Assembly (NCBI GenBank): GCA_900468535.1
Contig: UBTY01000026.1
Coordinates: forward strand, 62,001-126,000
DNA from: Hyphomicrobiales bacterium
GTDB taxonomy: Bacteria; Pseudomonadota; Alphaproteobacteria; Rhizobiales; Rhizobiaceae
Length of the DNA stretch: 64,000 bases
Direction: 5' to 3'
The position numbers and the translations under genes are program-made. Shown piece after piece: positions 55,906 through 64,000 of the stretch. Every line of letters begins with the position of its first letter. The first letter of the stretch is position 1. The notes under the pieces were generated by a model. It was given only the letters and a program-made list of their open reading frames with translations, was not told the DNA's origin and ran no database searches.

Positions 55906-56364
55906 ATGGCTCTTTATGAACATGTATTCCTTGCCCGACAGGATATTTCCGCTCAGCAGGTTGATGCCCTCGTAGAACAGTACAAGGGTGTCCTCGAAGC
56001 TAACGGCGGCAAGGTCGGGCGCGTAGAAAACTGGGGCCTCAAGTCCCTGACCTACCGCATCAAGAAGAACCGCAAGGCTCACTACGTTCTCGTCGACATC
56101 GACGCTCCGGCTGCTGCCGTGCAGGAAATGGAACGTCAGATGCGCATCAGCGAAGACGTCCTGCGCTACATGACGATCGCTGTTGAAGCTCACGAAGAAG
56201 GCCCGTCTGCCATGATGCAGAAGCGCGACCGCGACGACCGCGGCCCGCGTGAAGGCGGCGACCGTGGCCCGCGCCGCGAATTCGGCGATCGTCCGCCGCG
56301 CCGTGACGGCGACTTCCAGCGTGGCCCGCGTCCTGATCGCGCCCCGCGCGAAGACCGTGCATAA
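55906..56364 (+). CDS. rpsF: 30S ribosomal protein S6
   Basis: A 152-residue S6 from the ATG at 55906 (an upstream TTG adds ten unmatched residues). [65 protein letters not shown] is the S6 core; the tail from about 112 is a long Arg/Asp/Gly/Pro-rich extension ([18 protein letters not shown]) typical of alphaproteobacterial S6. S6 pairs with S18 on the platform of the 30S subunit. Confidence 0.98.
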   Translation: MALYEHVFLARQDISAQQVDALVEQYKGVLEANGGKVGRVENWGLKSLTYRIKKNRKAHYVLVDIDAPAAAVQEMERQMRISEDVLRYMTIAVEAHEEGPSAMMQKRDRDDRGPREGGDRGPRREFGDRPPRRDGDFQRGPRPDRAPREDRA

Positions 56365-56376
56365 GGAGAACTGAGA

Positions 56377-56625
56377 ATGTCTGAATCTTCCTCCGCACCG
56401 GTACGTCGTCCGTTCCACCGTCGTCGCAAGACTTGCCCGTTCTCCGGCGCAAACGCTCCGCGCATCGACTACAAGGACGTTCGTCTCCTGCAGCGCTACA
56501 TTTCCGAGCGCGGCAAGATCGTTCCTTCCCGTATCACGGCTGTTTCGCAGAAGAAGCAGCGCGAACTCGCTCAGGCGATCAAGCGCGCTCGTTTCCTCGG
56601 CCTGCTGCCGTACGTCGTCGCTTAA
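56377..56625 (+). CDS. rpsR: 30S ribosomal protein S18
   Basis: An 82-residue S18: [72 protein letters not shown] covers the whole conserved domain. 12 bases after rpsF, with which it assembles. Ends at a GCAA-tetraloop hairpin. Confidence 0.98.
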   Translation: MSESSSAPVRRPFHRRRKTCPFSGANAPRIDYKDVRLLQRYISERGKIVPSRITAVSQKKQRELAQAIKRARFLGLLPYVVA

Positions 56626-56646
56626 TCGGCTGACGATACTGAATCG

Positions 56647-56670
56647 AGGGAAGGCAGCAATGCCTTCCCT
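56647..56670 (+). terminator. Terminator after rpsR
   Basis: AGGGAAGGCA (56647-56656) pairs with TGCCTTCCCT (56661-56670) around a GCAA tetraloop, followed by a pyrimidine-rich TCTCCCTTTC. It probably reduces read-through into the DUF2232-rplI genes. Confidence 0.7.
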
Positions 56671-56781
56671 TCTCCCTTTCGCGATGGGCGCGGATCGGAA
56701 CTCTTAAAACCCATGTTGAGGCCTTTCTGAAAGCGATTCAGGAAACGCCCTCTAACTGCTTGATGAAGCAGGACAGCGACC

Positions 56782-57765
56782 GTGAACAAACTGAACGCAA
56801 AAACGCTAGGTATCGGCGCACTCGCCGGATTGACCGCCGCACTTCTGGTGCTCGGCGCAAGCCTGCAGCCGTCGTTCAGTGCGGTCCTCTACGCTGCTTC
56901 GGCCCTTCCCATTCTTCTCGTCGGCCTCGGCTGGGGAAACATGGCGGCAATCGCTGCCGTCGTTACCGCCGCTGCACTCGGCGCGATCGCCATCTCGCCG
57001 TCCTTCGCGCTGATGATGACGCTGGTCACGCTGCTGCCGGCAGGCTGGCTCAGCCACCTTGCAAATCTTGCCCGCCCCGCCTCAGAAATCGGCGGCCCCG
57101 AGCATCTGATGGCCTGGTATCCGCTTTCGGATATCCTGCTGCACCTCTGCGGACTGGTCACGATCGCCGTCATCGTCGTCGGCGTGATGATCGGCTACGG
57201 CCCCGAGCTTATCGACCGACTGGTCGACATCCTGTTCGGCTCGCTTTCACAGCAGCAGCCCGAATTCGTGCCCGATCCGGCTGTGACGGCGCAGACCAAG
57301 GCGCTTGTCCTGCTGATGCTGCCCGCTATCCAGGGCGGCATGTGGGTGATCATGCTGTTTGCCGCCTACTACATCGCGACCCGGATCGTCGCCGCATCCG
57401 GCCGCGGTCTGCGTCCGCGCGAGGATATCCCCTCTGCGCTGCGCATGAACCGCAATTCGATCTTCATCTTTCTCATCGGCCTTGCCGCCACCTTCTTGGG
57501 CGGCATGCCGGCGATGATCGGAGCAACTGTCGTCGGCACTTTCGGCGCTGGCTTCCTGCTTTCCGGATTCGCCGCGCTGCACTTCCGCACGCGCGGCAAG
57601 GATTGGCGCCTGCCGGCACTGATCCTCTGCTACCTGGCATCTCTCCTGCTGATGTTGCCAGCCTTTTTCATCCTCGTGTTGGGCTTGAGCGACACCCGTA
57701 AGGCGATCGCGCTGACCCCGAACAAGGATGTTGATGCCCCCAAACAGACAGACACGAAAATCTAG
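56782..57765 (+). CDS. DUF2232 membrane protein
   Basis: A 327-residue polytopic protein (about eight helices) from a GTG start. ALYAASALPILLVGLGWGNMAAIAAVVTAAALGAIAISP and MNRNSIFIFLIGLAATFLGGMPAMIGATVVGTFGAGFLLSGFAALH are hydrophobic blocks of the DUF2232/YybS-like family, which is often encoded between rpsR and rplI in alphaproteobacteria. Function is unknown; an energy-coupling or division role has been suggested by context only. Confidence 0.87.
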   Translation: MNKLNAKTLGIGALAGLTAALLVLGASLQPSFSAVLYAASALPILLVGLGWGNMAAIAAVVTAAALGAIAISPSFALMMTLVTLLPAGWLSHLANLARPASEIGGPEHLMAWYPLSDILLHLCGLVTIAVIVVGVMIGYGPELIDRLVDILFGSLSQQQPEFVPDPAVTAQTKALVLLMLPAIQGGMWVIMLFAAYYIATRIVAASGRGLRPREDIPSALRMNRNSIFIFLIGLAATFLGGMPAMIGATVVGTFGAGFLLSGFAALHFRTRGKDWRLPALILCYLASLLLMLPAFFILVLGLSDTRKAIALTPNKDVDAPKQTDTKI

Positions 57766-57786
57766 AGACACGAAAGGAACACGAAC

Positions 57787-58365
57787 ATGGAAGTCATTCT
57801 TCTTGAACGCATCTCCAAGCTCGGCCAGATGGGCGAAACCGTAAAGGTTCGCGACGGCTTTGCTCGTAACTACCTCCTGCCGCTCGGCAAGGCTCTTCGT
57901 TCCAACGAAGCCAACAAGAAGCGTTTCGAATCCGAGCGCGCAACGCTCGAAGCTCGTAACCTCGAGCGCAAGTCCGAAGCACAGAAGGTTGCTGACGCTC
58001 TCGAAGGCAAGTCCTTCATCGTCGTTCGCTCGGCTGGCGAAACCGGCCAGATGTACGGCTCTGTTGCTGCGCGCGACGTCGTTGAAATCCTCGCTGCAGA
58101 AGGCTTCAACATCGGCCGCAACCAGGTTCACCTGAACACCCCGATCAAGGCGATCGGCATCCACAAGGTTGAACTGCAGCTCCACGCTGAAGTCGAAATT
58201 AACATCGAGCTCAACGTTGCTCGTTCGGCTGACGAAGCTGAGCGTCAAGCCAAGGGCGAAACCCTCACCTCCGTTGACGCGATCTACGGCGTTGACGAAG
58301 ACGCTCTGCGTCCGGAAGACTTCTTCGATCCGGAAGCTGAAGGCAACTTCGAAGACGAAGCATAA
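57787..58365 (+). CDS. rplI: 50S ribosomal protein L9
   Basis: A 192-residue L9: [37 protein letters not shown] is the N-terminal RNA-binding domain, then the long helix and the C-terminal domain ([51 protein letters not shown]), with an acidic tail of about 40 residues common in rhizobia. 21 bases after the DUF2232 gene. Confidence 0.98.
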   Translation: MEVILLERISKLGQMGETVKVRDGFARNYLLPLGKALRSNEANKKRFESERATLEARNLERKSEAQKVADALEGKSFIVVRSAGETGQMYGSVAARDVVEILAAEGFNIGRNQVHLNTPIKAIGIHKVELQLHAEVEINIELNVARSADEAERQAKGETLTSVDAIYGVDEDALRPEDFFDPEAEGNFEDEA

Positions 58366-58394
58366 TCTTCCACGAGATCTTCTCTGGAATAAGC

Positions 58395-58420
58395 GAAAGC
58401 CCGGCTCACGCCGGGCTTTC
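58395..58420. terminator. Terminator between rplI and the efflux operon
   Basis: GAAAGCCCGG (58395-58404) and CCGGGCTTTC (58411-58420) form a perfect 10-bp stem with a 6-nt loop; TGTTATTT follows on the plus strand. It separates the convergent ribosomal and emr transcripts. Confidence 0.9.
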
Positions 58421-58422
58421 TG

Positions 58423-59487
58423 TTATTTGGAGGCAGTGTTCTGTTGCGGAGTTGCGCTCTTGTCGACATCGACGACGACCGAAAGCCCGGGCCCCAGGTC
58501 CTTGACCGATGGTTGATCGTCATCGAAGCGGATACGTACGCCGACGCGCTGCGCGATCTTCACGAAGTTGCCGGTGGCGTTGTCAGCCTTTATGACCGCG
58601 AATTCCGAGCCTGCGGCCGGTGAGAAGCGCTCGATATGGCCCTTCAGCCTCTGCTTGCCGAGAGCGTCGACCGTGATGGTCACCGGTTGCCCGACCTGCA
58701 TGCCGTAAAGCTGCGTCTCCTTGAAGTTGGCAACAACCCAGACATCCTCCGGGACAACCGCCATCAGCTGCGTGCCGGCCGTTACATATTGGCCAATCCG
58801 CACGCCTACTTCGCCGAGATGGCCGTCGCGTGGAGCGACGATCCTGGTGTTCTGCAGGTCGATCTCCGCCAGATGCACGACGGCTTCGGCGCTCGCAACA
58901 TTGGCTTCCAGCAGCGACCGGTTGACGATGATCGTTGCCAGGCTCTGCTTGGAAACCTCAAGCGCGGCCTCGGCCTGACTAAGCGCGGCCTTCGCCTGGT
59001 CGAGCGTCGCCTGCGCAGCCTCTGTTTCGCTTTGCGATGCGACGCCGCGGTTGCTGAGATTGCTGACGCGGTCCCAGGCTAATTGCGCGCGCTTCAGAGA
59101 GGCATTGGCACTGTCGATCTGCGCCTGGCTCGATGCGATGCTGGCCTTTGCCGAGAGCTCCGATTGGCGAGAATTGTCCAGCGAGGCTTTCTGGCCCTCC
59201 AGCGCCGCCCGCGCCTGAGCAAGTTTCTGGGCGTAGATCCGATCGTCGATCTGGGCGAGCGTATCGCCCTCCTTGACCTCCTGGTAGTCCTTGACAGGTA
59301 CGTCAACCACATAGCCGCTGACCTGCGGGCTCATGATCGTGACATAGCCCCTGACATAGGCATTGTCAGTCGTTTCAACCGACGTGACGAAGGGCGGCAG
59401 GCGCCAGGCGTAGAGAACCAGCAGAACGCCTGCGATACCGGCAAGGAGGGCGATGATGGTCGAGGGAGACCGGAACAGCTTCAACAT
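58423..59487 (-). CDS. emrA: HlyD/EmrA-type membrane fusion protein
   Basis: A 354-residue periplasmic adaptor: N-terminal anchor helix (IIALLAGIAGVLLVLYAW), first lipoyl half (TTDNAYVRGYVTIMSPQVSGYVVDVPVKDYQEVKEGDTLAQID), a coiled coil (about 100-195) and second lipoyl half (IVAPRDGHLGEVGVRIGQYVTAGTQLMAVVPEDVWVVANFKETQL). It links the EmrB pump to an outer-membrane channel, which is not encoded here. Last gene of marR-emrB-emrA. Confidence 0.93.
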   Translation of the reverse strand: MLKLFRSPSTIIALLAGIAGVLLVLYAWRLPPFVTSVETTDNAYVRGYVTIMSPQVSGYVVDVPVKDYQEVKEGDTLAQIDDRIYAQKLAQARAALEGQKASLDNSRQSELSAKASIASSQAQIDSANASLKRAQLAWDRVSNLSNRGVASQSETEAAQATLDQAKAALSQAEAALEVSKQSLATIIVNRSLLEANVASAEAVVHLAEIDLQNTRIVAPRDGHLGEVGVRIGQYVTAGTQLMAVVPEDVWVVANFKETQLYGMQVGQPVTITVDALGKQRLKGHIERFSPAAGSEFAVIKADNATGNFVKIAQRVGVRIRFDDDQPSVKDLGPGLSVVVDVDKSATPQQNTASK

Positions 59488-59508
59488 GCGGAAACCTTGA
59501 AATCACGA

Positions 59509-61182
59509 TTACGATGCGGCGACTGCGGTACGATCCGTCCAGGGCCATGGCAGCCGCCGCCATGCCTGGTGAAGGAGAATGATGATCAGCCCCACGACGG
59601 CGGAATAGCCGATCACCAGGAACGTATCGTTGTAGGCGAGGATATAGGCCTCGCGCGTGACCTGCTGTCCGAGCAGGGCAAGACCTTCGGCGTTCAGCAG
59701 CATCTTGTCGTTCAACACCTTCCCGTATGTCGCGCTGAGCTGCGAAACGCGCTGCGCCACGATTGGATCCTGCAAGAGGATGTGCTCGACGAGAACGTTG
59801 GAATGGAACTTCTCCCGGATGGTCACGAAGGTTCCGAGCATCGCCGAGGCGAAAAGCGAACCGATACTCTGCGTGAAGACGAAGATGACCAGGAAGTTCA
59901 CGATGTACTGCATGCCGCGAGCCATCGCCGTCTTGAAGCCGTTCGCCATGACCGGCGGCAGGAACATCGCTGCGCCGGCAGCGACCATCGCCTGGCTGAG
60001 ATACATCTGCGGCGGGCGCGTCAGGCTGGTGGACTGGCTATCGAGAAAAGCGCCGCCGGCGATCAGTGCTAGTGCCAGCACATGCGCGGTCTCGACATAG
60101 CGGGTCGTCATCAGGAAAGCGCAAAAGAGGCCGCCAACCAGCGAAGCGAGCAGGATGATCCCGTAGAGCGTGATCGTCTGGTCGTTCAGAAGCCCAAGCT
60201 GCTGGTAGAAGTTCGCGGCCGTGGAGGACTGCTCCGACGATACGAAGCGGAAAATAAGAAGAACGCCGGCCATGCGCAGATTGGCGGCTGAGAACAGCCA
60301 ACGGAAATCGATCAACGGGTTGGCCCGTGGCAATTCGATTACGAGCATCGTCCCGATCGAGCCTACCGAGACCGCCAGCAGGACACCGATCCAGGGCGCC
60401 TCGAACCACCAGTAAAGCCGCCCAAGCGTCAGCACCACGGCGAGACAACCGAAGCCTACGGCGAGCAGCAGGTAGCTCAGGATATCCAGTCGCTGAATGA
60501 CCTTTGCCCGGGGCGGCGCCGTCAGCGGCAGCAGATAGATGATCGGCAGGACGATAAGCGCCAGCCCCATCTCGAACATATAGAGTGCCTGGTAGCCTCC
60601 AAAATGCAGGAGCGACGGCGAGACGATACGCGCGACCGGTGACGCGAAAAGCGTGCACATCAACGCAAGGCTGATACCGAGCGAGAGCTTTCGTTCGGGC
60701 GGAAACGGTTCCAGCATGTAGAGAAAGCCGAGCGTCGACAGAGGGGCCGCCGCCATCCCGCTCAGCGTGCGTACCACGATCGCCGAATGCAGATCGGTGA
60801 CGAACAGGTTCAGCACGGCGGCGATGACGAAGCAGATAATTCCAAGCTCGGCGAAGCGCCGCAATCCATATTGGCTGCGGATCTTGAACAGCGCGATCGA
60901 CATGCTGGCATAGGGCGCCATGTAGGCTGCCGAAAGCCAGGAGACCTCAGTGGTCGTTGCGGAGAAGGAGCCCTGGAGCTGATAGATGTTGGCCGTCAGC
61001 AGGTTCATGCCGAGGCCCTGTGTCAGGAACAAAAGCACTGAAGCCACCATATAAAACGGCATCTTCCAGGCTGGCACCGGCACCGCGGCAACTGGTGGCG
61101 GTGGTGCCTGCTGAGCGCTCGCCATCGCCTCTTGCGCCGGTTGGGGCGCCGCATTGTCGTTGGCGGTCTGGGCGAGGCTCAT
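59509..61182 (-). CDS. emrB: EmrB/QacA-type MFS multidrug exporter (DHA2, 14 helices)
   Basis: A 557-residue pump started at the ATG at 61182. The N-terminal 45 residues are Ala/Gln/Pro-rich and cytoplasmic, then 14 helices, with TTTEVSWLSAAYMAPYASMSIALFKIRSQYGLRRFAELGI as the typical loop 2-3 region and the DHA2-like LSGMAAAPLSTLGFLYMLE. It expels hydrophobic drugs by proton exchange. Between marR and emrA, 10 and 21 bases apart, so one operon. Confidence 0.92.
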   Translation of the reverse strand: MSLAQTANDNAAPQPAQEAMASAQQAPPPPVAAVPVPAWKMPFYMVASVLLFLTQGLGMNLLTANIYQLQGSFSATTTEVSWLSAAYMAPYASMSIALFKIRSQYGLRRFAELGIICFVIAAVLNLFVTDLHSAIVVRTLSGMAAAPLSTLGFLYMLEPFPPERKLSLGISLALMCTLFASPVARIVSPSLLHFGGYQALYMFEMGLALIVLPIIYLLPLTAPPRAKVIQRLDILSYLLLAVGFGCLAVVLTLGRLYWWFEAPWIGVLLAVSVGSIGTMLVIELPRANPLIDFRWLFSAANLRMAGVLLIFRFVSSEQSSTAANFYQQLGLLNDQTITLYGIILLASLVGGLFCAFLMTTRYVETAHVLALALIAGGAFLDSQSTSLTRPPQMYLSQAMVAAGAAMFLPPVMANGFKTAMARGMQYIVNFLVIFVFTQSIGSLFASAMLGTFVTIREKFHSNVLVEHILLQDPIVAQRVSQLSATYGKVLNDKMLLNAEGLALLGQQVTREAYILAYNDTFLVIGYSAVVGLIIILLHQAWRRLPWPWTDRTAVAAS

Positions 61183-61192
61183 CGGCAGGACC

Positions 61193-61636
61193 TCAAATTC
61201 CGCGAATGCCCTGCAGGTTGGCTTGCATGGCCCGTATAACATCCAAAGTAGTTCTCAGATCGTCTTCGGGAATACCGGCGATGACCTGGGCGCGCACTTT
61301 CACGGCGATGTCATCGATCTCGCCGGCCACGACCTTGCCTGTCTCGGTGATGTAGATTTCCTTCGCACGGCGATCCGAGCCGGCAACCCGCCGCTGCACG
61401 AACCCCTGCCCTTCCATCGCGTCGAGAATCCTGACGAGGGTCGGCGTCTCCAGTTCGAGCCTTTCGGCGAGCTCGCGCTGGTTGATTCCATCCTTCTTGT
61501 TGAGCGTGAAGAAGACGCGAGCGCGCGGCAGCGTCATGTTGCGTTCCCGTACTATTTTGTCGAAGACGGCCCTCAGCTTGCGATTGAAAGCAGCAAGGTC
61601 TTCGATCAACTCACGCCCAAGAACGGGATTTCCCAT
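61193..61636 (-). CDS. MarR-family regulator of the emr efflux operon
   Basis: A 147-residue MarR protein with the winged helix at about 45-100 (NQRELAERLELETPTLVRILDAMEGQGFVQRRVAGSDRRAKEIYITETGKVV; wing DRR). MarR dimers usually repress their own efflux operon and release DNA on binding phenolic compounds. A perfect 12-bp palindrome next to the -10 hexamer upstream is the likely operator. Confidence 0.94.
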   Translation of the reverse strand: MGNPVLGRELIEDLAAFNRKLRAVFDKIVRERNMTLPRARVFFTLNKKDGINQRELAERLELETPTLVRILDAMEGQGFVQRRVAGSDRRAKEIYITETGKVVAGEIDDIAVKVRAQVIAGIPEDDLRTTLDVIRAMQANLQGIRGI

Positions 61637-61977
61637 TAAATTCAGCCCTATTTTGTTAGTGCACTAATTATATACTTACTACCTAACCTGTTTTCCGGTG
61701 TATTTCAAGAGGCGACTGCACGTGGTTGGATGCAAGTCTTCTCCGACACGCCTAGACTACCAAACCAAGCACGAGCAGGTGAGTCGTTTTCCGGCCGTGC
61801 TCTGAAAGAGACAGTTTCGGTATTTTTGCACTTACTGCAAGAGCCACTGTGGAGAAGTCGAACAATGGGCACAGCCCCGGCGTATCGACGACGGAACGGA
61901 AAGCCTCTGGCTTACGCACTTGATTTTCTGACGAGCGCGAGCCAAACCCGAAGCCGAAGAAGACAGAACGGATAAAG
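61637..61977. other. Intergenic region between marR and dnaB
   Basis: 341 bases without a supportable gene; a short open frame at 61730-61975 gives no recognisable protein and has no good ribosome-binding site. It carries the marR promoter and operator near 61658-61674 and must carry the dnaB promoter. Confidence 0.6.
61658..61674 (-). promoter_or_regulatory. marR operator and -10 element
   Basis: TTAGTGCACTAA (61658-61669) is a perfect 12-bp palindrome. On the minus strand a perfect TATAAT occupies 61674-61669, adjoining it by one base, 33 bases before the marR ATG. A dimer bound here would block the promoter. Confidence 0.65.
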
Positions 61978-63471
61978 ATGAACGACGCCGCTCGAAAGAT
62001 TGCCGCCGTTGCTCCAGCGGAGCAGCACTATCGCGAAGCCCCGAACAACATCGAGGCAGAACAGGCGCTTCTCGGCGCGATCCTGATGAACAACGACGCC
62101 TATTATCGGGTGTCGGACTTCCTGAAGCCGATTCATCTCTACGAGCCGCTGCATCGCAAGATCTTCGAGGTCGCGGGCGATATCATCCGCATGGGCAAGA
62201 TCGCCAATCCGGTGACGATCAAGACCTTCCTGAAGGCCGACGACAAGGTCGGCGACATGACGGTCTCCGAATACCTTGCCCGCCTCGCCCGCGAAGCCGT
62301 CACCATCATCAACGCCGAAGACTACGGCCGCGCGATCTACGATCTGGCGCTACGCCGTGCGCTGATCACGATCGGCGAGGACGTCGTCAACATCGCCTAC
62401 GATGCGCCGCTCGACATGCCGCCGCAGGCGCAGATCGAAGACACCGAGCGCCGGCTGTTCGAACTCGCCGAAAACGGTCGCTATGATGGTGGTTTCCAGT
62501 CGTTCAACGACGCTGTGGCGCTCGCGATCGATATGGCGGCCGTCGCCAAGGAACGTGATGGCGGCCTGTCGGGTATCTCGACCGGCATCCACTCGCTCGA
62601 TGGCAAGATGGGCGGCCTGCAGCGCTCCGACTTGATCGTGCTCGCCGGACGTCCGGGCATGGGTAAAACCTCGCTTGCCACCAACATTGCCTACAATATC
62701 GCCGCCGCCTACGAGGGCGAAGTGCAGGCTGATGGCAGCATGAAGGCGAAGCAGGGCGGCGTCGTCGGCTTCTACTCCCTCGAAATGTCGTCCGAACAGC
62801 TCGCCACCCGTATCATCTCCGAGCAGACCGAAGTCTCCTCCTCGAAGATCCGCCGCGGCGACATCAACGATGCCGACTTCGAAAAGCTCGTCGCCTGCTC
62901 GATGATGATGCAGAAGGTTCCGCTCTTCATCGACCAGACCGGTGGTATCTCGATCGCGCAGCTTTCGGCGCGCGCCCGCCGCCTGAAGCGTCAGCGCGGC
63001 CTCGATTGCCTCGTGGTGGACTACATCCAGCTCATGACCGGCGCCGGCAAGGGCGACAACCGCGTTCAGGAAATCACCCAGATCACGACCGGCCTGAAGG
63101 CGCTCGGCAAGGAACTCAACGTTCCAATCATCGCCCTTTCGCAGCTCTCGCGTCAGGTCGAAAGCCGCGATGACAAGCGCCCGCAGCTCTCCGACCTTCG
63201 TGAATCGGGCTCGATCGAGCAGGACGCCGACGTCGTGCTCTTCGTGTTCCGTGAAGAATACTACGTGAAGAACCTCGAGCCCCGCGACCCCAACGATCCG
63301 AAGTATGCGGAGTGGGAAGCGCTGTTCGAGAAGGTCAAGGGTACGGCCGACGTCATCATTGCCAAGCAGCGTCACGGACCGACCGGCACCGTCAAGCTCG
63401 CCTTCCAGTCGGAGTTCACGCGCTTTGCTGACCTCGCCGACCCCTCCTTCATCCAGTATGAAGAGCACTGA
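61978..63471 (+). CDS. dnaB: Replicative DNA helicase
   Basis: A 497-residue DnaB. The N-terminal collar (APNNIEAEQALLGAILMNNDAYYRV) is followed by the RecA-like motor: Walker A LAGRPGMGKTSLATNIAYN (about residue 225), LDCLVVDYIQLMTG Walker B and DKRPQLSDLRESGSIEQDADVVLFVFREEYY. No intein is present. It unwinds DNA ahead of the fork as a hexamer. Single gene, followed by a hairpin and convergent azlD. Confidence 0.98.
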   Translation: MNDAARKIAAVAPAEQHYREAPNNIEAEQALLGAILMNNDAYYRVSDFLKPIHLYEPLHRKIFEVAGDIIRMGKIANPVTIKTFLKADDKVGDMTVSEYLARLAREAVTIINAEDYGRAIYDLALRRALITIGEDVVNIAYDAPLDMPPQAQIEDTERRLFELAENGRYDGGFQSFNDAVALAIDMAAVAKERDGGLSGISTGIHSLDGKMGGLQRSDLIVLAGRPGMGKTSLATNIAYNIAAAYEGEVQADGSMKAKQGGVVGFYSLEMSSEQLATRIISEQTEVSSSKIRRGDINDADFEKLVACSMMMQKVPLFIDQTGGISIAQLSARARRLKRQRGLDCLVVDYIQLMTGAGKGDNRVQEITQITTGLKALGKELNVPIIALSQLSRQVESRDDKRPQLSDLRESGSIEQDADVVLFVFREEYYVKNLEPRDPNDPKYAEWEALFEKVKGTADVIIAKQRHGPTGTVKLAFQSEFTRFADLADPSFIQYEEH

Positions 63472-63488
63472 CGCGACCGTCGCGTCAG
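63468..63488. terminator. Hairpin spanning the dnaB stop codon
   Basis: CTGACGCGA (63468-63476) and TCGCGTCAG (63480-63488) are perfect 9-bp arms with a CCG loop; the first arm contains the TGA stop. No T-run follows. Confidence 0.45.
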
Positions 63489-63501
63489 CACCCCGGCTGA
63501 A

Positions 63502-63804
63502 CTAGAGCCCTGCAGCTCGCAGAATGGCGACCGTCGCGACGCCGACGGCGACGCTTGCGAGCATGGGCAGACGCCTTGCCGCAAGCGCGGTGACGACGCA
63601 GGCAATCGTCTCCGCCCAGCCGGTCGCAAACGCGGTTGGCGCAATCACGGCCATCAGCACCGCCGGCGGTATCGCTTCGATTGCCGTCCGGCCCTGCTCC
63701 GAAACCTCGACATGACGGATAAGCACGAGGCCACCCATGCGGGTCGCGATCGTTGCGGCCGCCATCGCGAGGATCGCGAGAAGTGTGTGAATATCCAGCG
63801 TCAT
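63502..63804 (-). CDS. azlD: AzlD-family small subunit of a branched-chain amino acid exporter
   Basis: A 100-residue hydrophobic protein started at the ATG at 63804, with about four helices: TLLAILAMAAATIATRMGGLVLIRHV, AIEAIPPAVLMAVIAPTAFATG and AARRLPMLASVAVGVATVAILRAAGL match AzlD. With AzlC it exports branched-chain amino acids. Its ATG overlaps the azlC stop (ATGA). Confidence 0.9.
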   Translation of the reverse strand: MTLDIHTLLAILAMAAATIATRMGGLVLIRHVEVSEQGRTAIEAIPPAVLMAVIAPTAFATGWAETIACVVTALAARRLPMLASVAVGVATVAILRAAGL

Positions 63805-64000
63805 GCCGTGACCTCGCGGGTCTTGCCCGACCAAAGAGCAGCAGCAAGTCCGGCGAGAGCGCCGGCGGCAATGTACCAGACGCCCGGAACGAAGTGGTGA
63901 ACAAGTACGGCGGCAAAGGCACTGGCAGCCAGGACCGAACCTGTTTCACGTCCCTTCCAGAAACCCATCGCCAGCACCACGAAGACAGCCGGGAAAGCAA
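63801..64000 (-). CDS. azlC: AzlC-family exporter subunit, C-terminal end (cut by window edge)
   Basis: Only the last 65 codons and the stop lie in the window. The frame (VFVVLAMGFWKGRETGSVLAASAFAAVLVHHFVPGVWYIAAGALAGLAAALW) has the helices of AzlC C termini, and the overlap with azlD supports the name. The rest of the gene lies beyond position 64000. Confidence 0.8.
   Translation of the reverse strand, partial: AFPAVFVVLAMGFWKGRETGSVLAASAFAAVLVHHFVPGVWYIAAGALAGLAAALWSGKTREVTA

Noticed and set aside
61730..61975. An 81-codon frame just before dnaB
   Set aside because: No ribosome-binding site, no family likeness, composition typical of random high-GC frames.
1..64000. tRNA, rRNA, insertion-sequence, prophage and CRISPR signals
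   Set aside because: Gene-free gaps are short and none shows a cloverleaf-like sequence, transposase, terminal repeats or regularly spaced repeats.

Overview
The window looks like about 64 kb of core chromosome from a Rhizobiaceae alphaproteobacterium (Rhizobium or a close relative). The evidence is the high-GC codon use, the clusters lptF-lptG-lptD-surA-pdxA-rsmA and fabD-fabG-acpP-fabF-mltG-yicC-gmk, HdaA cotranscribed with an AI-2E permease, an Omp25/RopB-type porin-like barrel, and class III cyclases fused to TPR repeats. I see no rRNA or tRNA gene, no insertion sequence, no phage gene and no CRISPR array. Almost all of it is intact coding sequence with tight, often ATGA-overlapping, operons.

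Left part (1-15.5 kb): the end of a class III nucleotide cyclase; an exported phytase-like esterase; an exported DUF1254 protein; a TetA-like MFS pump with no tetR beside it; a YdeI-like protein; the polyphosphate pair ppk-ppx behind a good PHO-box candidate; the AI-2E permease-hdaA operon; purM-purN; a lone phnM; and a Phd/VapC-type toxin-antitoxin pair with a clear palindromic operator. Next (15.5-29.5 kb): nudK-like hydrolase with a molybdopterin oxidoreductase; rlmJ; a GST; a LysR/SDR divergent pair; an outer-membrane barrel protein with an AT-rich upstream region; a pteridine-reductase-like SDR overlapping uvrC, then pgsA-moaD-moaE; an orphan LivH-type permease divergent from a CGNR zinc-finger regulator, with a 30-bp near-palindrome between them; a lipoprotein; ndk.

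Middle (29.5-46 kb): DinB-like protein; a degenerate GGDEF protein; an ABC-F ATPase; a NodB-type deacetylase lipoprotein; a sugar 1-dehydrogenase; holC-pepA; a PAP2 phosphatase with an altered motif; then the LPS-export/outer-membrane biogenesis operon lptF-lptG-lptD-surA-pdxA-rsmA. Right part (46-64 kb): gmk-yicC-mltG-fabF-acpP-fabG-fabD on the minus strand (fatty-acid synthesis, peptidoglycan, nucleotide supply); a Tas-like aldo-keto reductase; a cyclase-TPR protein; rpsF-rpsR-DUF2232-rplI; a marR-emrB-emrA efflux operon with a palindrome on its -10; dnaB; azlD and the end of azlC.

I found no wholly new multi-gene system. The best leads are regulatory or catalytic oddities: the CGNR/LivH pair and its operator, the degenerate GGDEF protein, the SGE variant PAP2 enzyme, the hairpin masking the DUF1254 ribosome-binding site, the PHO box before ppk, and the palindromes at purM, vapBC, marR and the tetA-like gene. 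Starts were chosen by family alignment and Shine-Dalgarno spacing; no database search could be run, so family names rest on recognised motifs.
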